Shown piece by piece: positions 1 through 10,502 of a DNA stretch of 64,000 nt. The stretch is taken from positions 267,136 to 331,135 of the forward strand of contig GG745359.1 of assembly GCA_000151295.1 (NCBI GenBank), written 5' to 3'. The stretch comes from Allomyces macrogynus ATCC 38327. Taxonomy: Eukaryota; Blastocladiomycota; Blastocladiomycetes; Blastocladiales; Blastocladiaceae. The first letter of the stretch is position 1. The number at the start of each line of letters is the position of its first letter. Both the position numbers and the translations under genes were made by a program. Under the pieces are notes generated by a model. That model ran no database searches. It was not told where the DNA came from and worked only from the letters and a program-made list of their open reading frames with translations.

Positions 1-32
1 TTGACATCCACCCACTCGCTCACTCAACTCCC

Positions 33-1543
33 ATGGGTAGCCTTAATTCCGCATTACGCGACAAGGACGCGGAACTTGTCGAGCAACGATCCCGAGCTGA
101 GCAGGACGAGGTCAAGTGGCGAGATCTCGCGAGCCACCTCCGGGTACATGCCAAATCCACGCTTCGTTCTTGGCCGATGATCTGTTTCTAACCCGGGACA
201 TTGTGTGTAGAGCGATCGAACGGTCAAAACGCTCGTTGCTGAGGCAATAGCACAGGTGCACGGTCGGTTGCGAGCGCGTGCCGCCGACGTGCTTTCCAGC
301 TACGCATTGGTCCTTGAAGGCGAATTGCTTGACGCACCAGAAGACCGCATGACAGCTCTTGCCGAGGTGTGTTCGACTTTTCCATCCAAATCCGCACTTG
401 CTTGCCCACTCACGCCGATTGCCTCGCCGTAGCTCTTGGACCAAGTCTCCACGCACGCGACGCTCACATCGAGCTCGGCGGGCCCCGTCTGGGTCTTTTC
501 CGAGCAACTCCTGACGCGGTACAGCGCGCTGTACGTTCTCCACCACCACCCTCTCACCGACCCCATCCGCACTCCACCTGACACCGACGACCTAGGTGTG
601 GCGGCAACGGCAACACCAAGCCCATCGACCGCGTCCTCATGCAAATTCGCGCACGCAAGGTCCCCCGTCTCGACGACTGGCGCGCCCTCACCGCGCATTT
701 CTCGGCCCACGTGCAGCTCACCATGGCCACGCAACCATCGGTCGCGCCGCTGTGCGCGGGGGTCGTCGCTGCACTTGCCGCGCTCGGGACCGAACTCGAC
801 GTTTACGCGCAACTCGTGGGCGACGACGCCGACGATGGGTTCGCACGCGCCTCGTCCCCGGCGCGCGCACCGCGCGATGATGTCGAGGCCGCGTGGGCAC
901 GGCTCGTGTATGTTGCTGGATGTACGCCTTCCCCACCCGACATTCTCGACGCCTGGTACCTTGATTGTGTTGCTCACTGACCTCTTTTTCCGCTCAAACA
1001 GTCCAGCAGTCTCAGCTCGCCGCGCTGCAATCCAAGCCGTCGACGCGGGACCAAGGCACGCAACTCGCTCTCGCCGACATCCCGCATGCGCATTTCACCG
1101 TCTCCACGCAAACGCCGGCGCCACCCACCCTCGCCACCTCCTCAACCCAATCCGACCCGCCACCCACGACCCGCGCCACAGGAATGCAGACCGAAGGCCG
1201 CGTGCGCACCTTCGATTCGCGCCTGCAAAAACTCGACGTCGATCGTGTCTCACCCGCGTCCGTCCCGCCCGCAGCGGTGGCCACGGGGGTCGCGGTCGCC
1301 GCGATTGATCGCATGTGGCGCCGGATTCAGCGCGCGGAGGCGCGCGCGAATATGGCGGAGATGACGGCGGCTAAGGGCGAGGAGGTGGGGAAGTTGGAGG
1401 CGGCGCTCGCGGAGGCCAAGGAGCGGGAAGAAGTGGTTGCGCAGCAGTACCAGGAGCAGATTGGAGTGTTGACAGATGAAGTGTGTCGGTTGCAGGAGGT
1501 GGTCGCGGGGGCGGTCGCGAGTCCGGTGGAGCGCGGTGGTTAG
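33..1543 (+). CDS. Coiled-coil protein of unknown function, five exons
   Basis: I do not recognise a family. A phase-consistent model joins exons 33-143, 211-366, 433-530, 596-921 and 1002-1543 (410 residues); the introns (GTACAT, GTGTGT, GTACGT, GTACGC donors, all ending in AG) are 65-80 nt. The first exon is rich in Glu, Arg and Lys (a helical region starting MGSLNSALRDKDAELVEQ), and the last exon ends in a long charged heptad-like stretch around AEARANMAEMTAAKGEEVGK, so both ends look coiled-coil. The middle is Ser/Thr/Pro-rich. The start is uncertain: the frame is open upstream to the window edge, so the gene may begin outside the window. No signal peptide or membrane segment is visible. 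The last splice could alternatively use a donor at 906 and acceptor at 1015 in the same frame. Confidence 0.6.
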
Positions 1544-1576
1544 CTGCGGCACGAATCGGCGAGGTGGGGAAGACGT

Positions 1577-1596
1577 AGAGAGAGAGAGAGAGAGAG
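1577..1596. repeat. (AG)n microsatellite
   Basis: About ten uninterrupted AG dinucleotides lie between the coiled-coil gene and the first P450 gene. A matching GA tract occurs at 35013-35029. Confidence 0.9.
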
Positions 1597-1789
1597 GGAA
1601 TGCTATGTCGTATTTTTGGGAACGGACTCAGGGGGGAGCGTTGGGATGGCCAGGACCTGGCCAGGAGCGCAAGGCAGAAACGCAGTGCCAGTTCACAAGG
1701 CATACGCCCTGCCACCATATCAATGTGTGGCAACCAACACGGTGTCGTTATTGCTTCGGGCTCGAGACAAACAAGCACAAACGACAACC

Positions 1790-3723
1790 ATGGGCAATAA
1801 CCTCTCCACCGTCGCTCGGGCGCTGCAGTCTCTCCATCAAAATGCCGTCGCGCTGGCGCCCACGGCGCTCCATCAAGTAATCGCCAAGACCAACCCACGC
1901 ACGGTCGCGACGTCGATTGCGGCATTGGCCGTTCTTTGGATTGTCAAGGACCTCGTTCATGACGCGCGGCAAGCGCGTCGGATCCGGCGCCAGGGCGTGC
2001 CCGAGCAGTCGTTCCGCAAGAGCTATTGGTGGTTGTTTGGACTCCATCGGTACCTGCTCGGCCACGCGCTCGAAGCGAAGCCGACGCTCGTTGGCGACCG
2101 CCGTGGACCGGAGCTCATGCCGCTCCTGCATGGAGGAGAGGGGATTGATGGTTGGGACCGGCCGGGTGTGGAGCCGCTGATTATCCTGAGTCGGTTCATT
2201 TTGGTATGGTTGTTGCTTCCCAGGCATGGGGTCATGTCGATTTACGCAGTGCGCTTGGACATGTAGGGTGCGCCCAAGATTGTCGTTGCCGACCCAAGAA
2301 CGCTCCATTCGGTTCTCTCCGCCAACTCGTACCGGTTCGTCAAGACACCGATCGGCGTCCGGTTCGTGGGGATGGCCACGGGCGACGCGGGCCTCGTCGT
2401 GGTCCAAGTACGGACCCAATCGGCTCGCGAGCTTGCTCCCGTGAAAGCCCCACTCACTCGCGCTTTTCTCCACCGGTAGGGCGACGTGCACAAGCGGCAC
2501 CGGCGCATCATCAACCCGCTCTTCTCCATGAAAACGCTCAAACCGCTCGTGCCCGCGATGCTTGCGTCGCTCGACGAGTTCTATGCGCTCGCCGACCAAT
2601 CCACCGCTGCCTCCACGCCGCTGCCGTTTCACGACCTTGCCAGTGACCTGACGCTCAACGTGATTGGGCGCACGGCCATGAACTACGAGCTCGACGCGCT
2701 CAGCCCACAGGGTTCGCGCGTGTCGCGCGCCTACCGCAAGGCCGTCGACGCGCTCAAGATCAATATGTGGCTCATGCTGTCGCTGCAGTTCCCCAACACG
2801 TTTGGCCGGATTCCGACGCGCAAAATGGCGAATTTTTGGCGCGAGATGAAAGTCGTCGACGAGGCTATCAAGGACATGCTGCAGAATGCCGCCAAGGAGC
2901 CCGACGGGCCGACGCTGATTCACGAATTGTTGCGGCAGAATGCGGGGAACGCGTTGTCCGAGCACGAATTGATGTGCGAGATTCGCACGTTCTTGGCGGC
3001 CGGACACGAGACCACGTCGTCGGCGCTCGCGAGTTGTATCGTGTTGCTCGCGCAGTATCCGGAGATTCAGCAGGAGTTGGTGGACGAGTTGGCGGCGGTC
3101 GACGACTTGACGGACTACGACGTGCTGAGCAAGTTGCCGCGGCTGAACAGCGTGATTAACGAGACGTCGCGACTGTTCCCGGCCGTGTTTATTACGTTCC
3201 GCGATGTGGGCAAGGGTGGAGCGACGGTTCCGACAACGGCGCTGGGGCCGTCGGTGTTGCCCGAAGGGTTCCGTATCGAGGTTCCGATTGTACGTTCCCA
3301 ACTTTGGCCACGATGCGCGCGTACCATTATGTTTCTAACCACGTCCTGCACTGTTTCCACTGTCTCATTCAGCGCGGCATCCACTGCGACCCGCACATCT
3401 GGGGCCCCGACGCGCTCATTTGGAACCCGCGGCGGTGGGACTCGATCAACCTCGTGCACGGGCTCACGGAAGTGCCCGCGCGGCGCGTCGTCGACGGCCG
3501 CCGTCAAATTGGCCAGTACGATTTCATGCCGTTCCTGGCTGGGCCGCGCGCGTGTATCGGGCGGCAGTTTGCGATCATGGAGCTGCGGCTGTTTATCGCG
3601 GGGATTGTCAAGCGGTACAAGCTCTCGACGGACGTGCCGATTGGCGGCGAGGAATTGCAGTGCGCGATTACGATGCGAATGATGAACGCATGGGTGCGAT
3701 TTGCGCGGCGGGATGTGGGGTGA
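1790..3723 (+). CDS. Cytochrome P450 monooxygenase, tandem copy 1
   Basis: Membrane-anchored haem-thiolate monooxygenase. Exons 1790-2203, 2267-2407, 2480-3289 and 3373-3723 join in phase 0 and give 571 residues, the usual length for a fungal microsomal P450. A hydrophobic N-terminal segment (around SIAALAVLWIV, residues 45-60) is the probable ER anchor. Helix C is HKRHRRIINPLF, the I-helix oxygen-activation motif is AGHETTS (about residue 360), the K-helix ExxR is ETSR, and the haem loop is FLAGPRACIG with the Cys ligand near residue 517. The start is the ATG in the context CAACCATGGGC. Copy 2 shares the exon structure exactly, including the 141-nt second exon. No substrate can be inferred; relatives often hydroxylate lipids or secondary metabolites. 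Confidence 0.93.
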
Positions 3724-4954
3724 TGCGCGGAGCAGCGAATTGTAACAGGAAGTGGAATGCGTTTTTGGTAATTTTTGTGCGGTTATGCCCGATTCCGGAG
3801 GTCTGATCCGATCGGCGCGCGTGCTGAGCGATGGGCAGGACGGGAAGGTCAAGTCGGTCATTCCCTACACGCAAAAGCGGTCGAGATTTATTGATTGGCT
3901 CTGGCGTTGGCAAGCAGCAAAGTTTGCGTTTGTTTTGCATCGGCTGTTGCTGCTGTCTCAAATGGAGCTAACTGGTCGCTTAGATTAGCGGGCAAGTGTC
4001 ACCGCCCCACTTCAACATGGAATAGCGAACCCTGTGGAGTATTGTTGGCTTGCCAATCGAGCCAACAGAAAGAGTATATTGAGAAATTGTGCACACCGTG
4101 TTTGGAAGCGAGAGCAGGCCGCACGAGTATGAGCGGGCGTCTGGAATGGACTGATTGACAGGTGCGCCCTGTCTTGATTAAATCGTTGCGAACACAATAT
4201 GTAAAGCTCAAGCCACGTAAATATTAGGTGGAGAAGGTGCTTTAAGCACCAAGCGTTTTTAACTTCATGCTCTCTTCCTTATGGGCGGATGAGACGGTCC
4301 ACAAAGTAAAGGGTTGATCGCACGGACACAGAGAGCGCGACCCGCGAGCGGCCACGGGCGCCGCTTTGTGAGCTGGAGAGTTTGTCCGCTCGCGCGACGC
4401 GATCCTGTCGGTTGGTTTCTGTTTACCGCGTGTGTTTGCTCTGTCCAATGAAACCTGCCGCTCGCGCCTTTCGCGGCCAGCAGCGATGCCGCTTTGCAGG
4501 TCACCAACCGCAGGTGTTTCGGGTGATGCAGGATGACGCTCACCCATGATCATCCGTGCTCGTCCCGTTGTGTGCCTCGTCCTGGCTGCAGAAGCAAGTC
4601 AACAATACACGTGGAGATCACAGCAGCCGAAAACACGCAAGATCACGCAAACAGATCCATGAGAAGGGTTGTTGACAGACGCGCTTGTTTTTCCGGCTTG
4701 GACCCGCCGGATGTCTGAGGTGTAGGCAAAGCTGGATCGCGCCTGCTTTCGGACGTGGTTGAAGTCCATCCCTCACGATTTTTCAGATCTTGAGTGAACG
4801 CCAGCATTCAGCAAGCAAGAGAACGACTGCGCCCATTCTGACCGAATAAATTGGCGTCCTGCTGCGGCTCGACGATCGCCGACAGCCATTCTCTTTTCTC
4901 CTCGCGCGTGCTTGCAACCGCGTTCCACCCTCCCAACTCCCGACGATCACGACC
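3724..4954. other. Intergenic spacer between P450 copies 1 and 2
   Basis: No coding signal on either strand: open frames are short and lack compositional or homology support. It must carry the 3' UTR of copy 1 and the promoter of copy 2; no recognisable element was found. Confidence 0.6.
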
Positions 4955-6970
4955 ATGGGCGGCAACGGTTTCTCGATCATCCAAGACTCGGCCGTCGTTA
5001 CGTTCCAAGCCTTGCACGACCAGGCCAGCGCGCTCGCCTTTGCGCTCCCCAAGATCTCCTCAACTGTCGTGACCAACGATGCCGCGATCGAGTTTCGTAC
5101 AGTATCGAAGGTCGCTGTGGGGTCGCTCGTCGCGTGGTTTATGCTGAAGGCATTCAAAGAGGCCATGGCGAATCGGCGTCTCGCCCGCAAGCTGCGTGCA
5201 CAGGGCATCCCGGAGCAGAAGCTGCAGTCGCGGTGGTGGATGCTGGGCCTGCAGCGATACCTGGTCGGCCATGCGGTCGAGCCGTCGCCGCATTTGTTTT
5301 CGGAGTGCCGCGCTTCGCAGCAGCTGCCGATCATTCATGGTGAGGATGTGGATGGATGGGGGTGTTCTGACGCCCCAAAGGTGTACCTCTTCCGCCTGTT
5401 TCTGGTACTGACTTTTTTGTGAATGCGACGCGAGTATCACATCACAATCCTTGGTCACTCACAACCAGCAATTGCTTTTGCAGGGCATCCCGGTGGTCGT
5501 ATTGGCCGATCCAAAAGCACTACACGCCATGCTTACTTTGAAGTCGTACTCGTTTGTCAAGCCGACGAATCCCGTCAAGCTTGTGAGCAACATCACGGGT
5601 ACCATGGGCATGTTGATGATCGAGGTGCACTTTTCATCAGAGTCAGACCTCACAATCTACTCTCTCTGAAGTTACAGCTGGAGCTGACTCTCGCTTCCAT
5701 GGCAAACCAGGGTGACGTGCACAAGCGGCATCGCCGCATTGCCAACCCGTTGTTCAACCTCAAGGCGCTGAAGCCTCTCGTACCGGCCATTCTCGCGTCG
5801 CTCGACGAGTTTTTCGCGCTCGTCGACCAGCAGCCGGCGTCGACGTTGATCCCGTTCCACGAGCTGAGCAGCCAACTGACGCTCAACGCGATTGGGCACG
5901 CGGCCATGGGATACAACTTTGATGCGTTCAACGGCCAAGGCTCGCGCGTGACCGCCGCGTATAGGAACATGTTGCAGCACACGTCGCTGACGCCCTGGAC
6001 GCTGCTGACGCTGCAGTTCCCGGGCACGATTGGCAAAATCCCGACGCTCCAGTCGCATCGGTTTCAAAATGCGTTCAAGGTCGTCGAGTCGGCAGTCAAG
6101 GACATGCTGCAGAACGCGTCCAAGCATCCGGACGGGCACATGCTGATCCACGAGCTGCTGAGGCAGAATGAGCAGGATGTGCTTAGCGAATATGAGCTCG
6201 TGTGTGAAGTTCGCTCATTTCTTGGCGCTGGTCACGAGACGACGGCGGCCGCGATTTCGAGTCTGGTGCTGCTGCTCGCGCTGCACCCCACGATCCAGCA
6301 GGAGTTGCACGATGAGGTGGAGTCAACGGCCGTGGCGCTCGAGGACTCCGACGCGCTCGCCAAGCTGCCGCTGCTCAACAAAGTGATCAACGAAATGTTC
6401 CGGCTGTATCCGCCCACGTTTACGACTTATCGCGAGGCGGCCACGGACGTGACGCTGCCAATGGCAGCGCTTGGGGCCATCGAGATTCCAGCTGGGACGC
6501 GGTTCGAGATTCCAATTGTGTGTTGACGCTTTTCATCTCTTCTTTTCTCGCGTATCACGGGCTACCCTTGTCGAAAAACTCATCTGTCATCCACTCCACC
6601 ACCAATTTTGTAGCGCGCCATCCATATGGATCCATCGATTTGGGGCGACGATGCAGCGATGTGGAACCCGCACCGGTGGGATACGATCGATCTTGTTCAT
6701 GGCACGTCCGACGTGTCAGCCAACCGCATCGTTAAGGGGCGTCGGCAGATTGGGCCGTACGATTTCATGCCGTTCTTGGCTGGCCCGCGTGCATGTGTTG
6801 GTCGGCAGTTCGCGCTCATGGAGCTGCGCCTGTTCCTGGCGGGCATCGTCCAGCGGTACACGCTCAAGACGGACATCAAGAGCATGGATGATGCGAATCT
6901 GACGTGCGCTATTACGATGCGGTCGACCAACGCGTGGGTGCGATTCGAGCAGCGCAGCGCGAGAGCATGA
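4955..6970 (+). CDS. Cytochrome P450 monooxygenase, tandem copy 2
   Basis: Paralogue of the upstream P450. Exons 4955-5404, 5484-5624, 5711-6517 and 6614-6970 join in phase 0 (584 residues). Intron positions match copy 1, so the pair arose by tandem duplication of an intron-containing gene. Motifs are intact: N-terminal hydrophobic helix (SLVAWFMLKAF), helix C HKRHRRIANPLF, I-helix AGHETTAAA, ExxR as EMFR, and haem loop FLAGPRACVG. The start is the ATG in CGACCATGGGC. Donors are atypical (GTACTG, GTGCAC, GTGTGT), but each join is fixed by alignment to copy 1. Probably an ER membrane enzyme needing a cytochrome P450 reductase; substrate unknown. Confidence 0.92.
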
Positions 6971-8064
6971 ACGGCAAAAGAAGACGAGGATGAAGATTGT
7001 GGAGAGTGGAGACGATGCGTCGATTTGAACATGTCTGTGCATATGGATGTGGCTTTCGCCGATATTTGTTGAAGGAGCAGAAAGTCAGCATCCGCTTGTC
7101 ACCAATGTCTGGAATCTTGGTTTTACAATGGGGCGGATCAGCCAATTTGCTCGAGTTTGGGTACCAAGGGCTTACCAACCGTGCCAGGCGCAAGCGGCGA
7201 TACATATTGATGGGATGAGCGATTTGGCAAGCACGGCCTTGTGACAACCACCTACGACGAGCGCCGCGCCAGCCGACAGGTGTGCTACAAGAGTTTCACC
7301 TCCAAGACCCAACAATTCAAAACATGTGATACTTGACCCACGCTTGATGTTAGCTCCAAGTAACAAATCGAGTCTTATGTAATACTTCACTCATGCTTGA
7401 TGTCGCGGCCCCATCTTCTCCAGAGGAAGAAACAAAATGACATGGAGCCCCGGCTATTGCATTGCCGTGGCCCATCCGGCAATTAATAGCTTACATTGTT
7501 CTTGAGCCCGGCTGTGATAGGTGCATCCAGACCGTGGGGGGGGGGGGGGGGGGAATGTTCACGAATCCACAGAATGTGGGCGCGCGATCAAACCTGGCTG
7601 CCACGCACACTGTGGCGATCCTGTGTCGTCGGCAAGAGAGGACTGAATCGAGAGAATTTGGACGGATGTGGAGCTGGTCGCGGGTCTCGATGGCATCAAA
7701 CAAGCAAAGAATGAGGCTCCAGGTGGCGACGGTTTGGGCATACAGGTCCTGTTTTTTCGCCCGCGATGCCAACATTTGAGCGCCTCAACATGTGAGCGCG
7801 TCCATGTTGCTGTTGGTCGGTGCCTGTCGAGCGGTCCTTCGGAAACGCCTTGCATCGCCGCCAGCACAACTCGGTCTGGCGATACCGCTACCGATCGCTG
7901 GGCACTGCGGCCCCGCTCACAACCAGCTGTATTCGTTCATAAGTACCACCTCGCCTGGACGGGCGACGACGTTCTGCTTCAATCTGCGCGAGACCAACAC
8001 CAAGCTGCGACCATTGCTCGGCATCACCTGTCCTCCTGCAAGCAACGACAAGCTGCGACAGATC
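6971..8064. other. Intergenic spacer before the P450 pseudogene
   Basis: No credible gene. It holds an 18-base G run at 7536-7553 and otherwise unique sequence. The first part is the expected 3' UTR of P450 copy 2. Confidence 0.6.
7536..7553 (+). repeat. Homopolymer G18
   Basis: Eighteen consecutive G residues in non-coding DNA between P450 copies 2 and 3. Runs like this are length-unstable and can form G-quadruplex structures; the exact length may be a sequencing estimate. Confidence 0.9.
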
Positions 8065-10030
8065 ATGGGCCGCCAGATTTCGGCTGTCGCAGACCCGGTC
8101 GTGACGGCGCTGCACGCGCCCCAACACCAAGCCCTCGCTCTGACGGCGCATGCCGCAGTACGGAAAATCGTCGAGAAAGTGCAAACCAGGAAGGCGAGCA
8201 CGATAGCTGCATCTGATGCAGCTCTCATTGCAGTTTGGGCCGCGAAAGAAGCTGTGCATCACGCCCACAATTCTCGCATGGTGCTTCGCCAGAGTGTGCC
8301 GGAACAGGCACTGCACAAGCGCTGGTGGTGGTTGCTCAGGTTGCATCGGTACCTGCGTGGTCACGCTCTCGAGACCAAACCGGCGCTCGTTGGCGAGCGC
8401 CGTGGAGTCGAGCTCGTGCCGCTGTTGCTTGGTGAAGAGGGGCTCGACTGGTGAAATCGTGCGGACGAAGCGCCAATGATCATTTTGAGCCCATTCGTGC
8501 TGGTACGATTGCTCTCGGTTGTTTGGATCCAATGGGCACGTTCCGTGTGCCTCAACTACATTGGTGGGTCACGAGAGGGTCTGCCGAAAATAACCGTCAT
8601 GGACCCCAAGGCATTGCACGCGATCTTGTCGGCCAACTCGTATCGATTTGTCTAACCGGAAACGAGCAAGCGCGTCGTGGGCGGGGCAAGTGGCGATGCC
8701 AGTCTCGTCATCATCGAGGTTTTTTCTGAGCATCCCATCCCATCCGCTGAGCGTTTAATGTGAAGGCTTTGGACCTCACTCGTTTTTGCTTTCCAGGGCG
8801 AAATGCACAGGCGGCACCGACGCACCATCAACCCGCTCTTCAATGCGAAAACACTCAAACCGCTCGTCGTCCCCATGATCGCCGCACTCGACGGGTTTAT
8901 GCACTCGTCGACCAGTCGACACCCGCGTCGACGCCGCTCCCGTTGCACGAGTTGAGCAGCCAGCTGACGCTCAACGTTATTGACCGCAGGGCCATGAACT
9001 ATGATTTCGACGCGCTCAGCCCCGATGGGTCGGCCGTCTCGCGCGCGTACTCGAACGGGACCAAGGTGCTGCAAATCTCGCCCTGGCTCTTGCTTTGCCT
9101 CCAGTTCCCAAACACTGGGCCGAATTTCGACGCTGTCCAAGCTTGCGTTCGAGAATAATATGCACGTGGTCGACGACGCAAACAAGGGCATGCTGCACAA
9201 CGCCGTCAAGGACCCGTACAGCTCTACGCTGATTCACGAGCTGTTGCGGCAGAACGCGGGCATCGTCCTGTCCGAGCACGAGCTGATATGCGAGCTGCAC
9301 ACGCTCCTGGCGGCGGGACATGAGAATGCGTCGTCGGCCCCTCACGAGCTGCTTGTTCATACTCGCACAGCACCTGGGCGAGTAGCAGGAGTTGTTGGAT
9401 GAGTTAGCGATGGTGACCGACTTGACGGACTACAACGCGCTCAGCAAGCTTCCGCGGCTCAACGGCGTGATCAACGTGACTTTGCGCGTGTTTCCGCTTG
9501 CGTACGAGATGGCTCGCGAGGTCGGGCCTGGGGGCGTAACGGTTCCGACGACAGCATTTGGCCTGCTCGACCTGCCTGAGGGCCTGCACATCGAAATCCC
9601 GATCGTGCGTCCGCTCCAACCCTTTCACCCTCGACGATGCTACTCCTGACCATTCCCTCTTGCTTCTCCACCCCGACATGTAGCGCGGTATCCATTGCGG
9701 CCAACCCATTTGGGGCGACGACGCCATGACCTGGAACCCGTACAGGTGGGACCACATCAACTTGGTTCATGGACTCGCTGCCCTCCCGCACACCGCGTTG
9801 TCGGCGGGCGGCGACAGATTGGCCAGTACGATTATTTCCCGTTTTTGGCCGGCCCGCGTGGGTGAATTGGGCCGCAGTTTGCGCTGATGGAGTTGCGGTT
9901 TGTCGCGTGTATCGTCAAGCGGTACGCCCTCACAACGGACGTGCCCATGGACGGCGTGCAGATGCAGAGCACGATCAGGATGCGCATGACGAATGCGTGG
10001 GTGCGGTTTGAGCGTCCGCATCAAAAGTAG
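8065..10030 (+). pseudogene. Decayed cytochrome P450, tandem copy 3
   Basis: Aligns along its length with copies 1 and 2 but cannot make a P450. Exon 1 has an in-frame TGA at 8452, just before the motif IILSPFVL. Exon 2 has TAA at 8654 after NSYRFV, where copy 1 has Lys. Exon 3 loses frame near 8897 (one T missing in GGGTTTATG) and again near 9117. The I-helix is AGHENAS instead of AGHETTS, and the K-helix is VTLR, so the ExxR Glu is gone. Frame is lost again near 9400 and near 9790 in exon 4. The haem-ligand Cys codon is TGA at about 9864 (PRG-stop-IG instead of PRACIG), and one codon is missing downstream. The final stop at 10028-10030 is still recognisable. The many independent hits rule out sequencing error. 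Confidence 0.93.
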
Positions 10031-10502
10031 GATAAGGAAGCTCTGGCGTTTTTGTAGGCCGCAGTCTTTGAAAGGGCGGCACGATGACATCAAGATGCTC
10101 TGGCACAAAACAAGCACTTCAGCTCAAGGAGCACGCGGCCAAACGTTGTCAGATCAAGTGCTCAGGAGCTCCAGCTCTTGAATCGCGAACACCAACGACA
10201 AAAAGTTTTGAGAAGTGCTGAGACTTCATTTCAGATCCAGCAATCATGACTAGGTAGAGCTACGCAACACGCCAAAAAGAACAAACGCGACTTTTCAAAA
10301 GAACACAACACCAAGAGAAAGGGGGGCTAAAACTAGGGAAGTAGAAGAGGGACAAGGGCGAGCGCACGAGCGAGACCATGATGAGGAAGCGAAAGCGAGA
10401 GTGGACGGGGACGGACGGACAGGACGGACACCTTTGACTCCACCGCAAAGACCAAGCTGCGCGCGCACACGACCCAAGTGACCACGGGGGAACGGGGCAC
10501 GC
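10031..10502. other. Tail-to-tail spacer between P450 pseudogene and URA2
   Basis: The pseudogene (plus) and URA2 (minus) converge here, so the stretch should hold two 3' ends. No gene or repeat was seen. Confidence 0.6.

Noticed and set aside
1748..3301. Long minus-strand open frame across the first P450 gene
   Set aside because: It is the antisense shadow of GC-rich P450 coding sequence; the plus-strand exons carry all P450 motifs and this frame has none.
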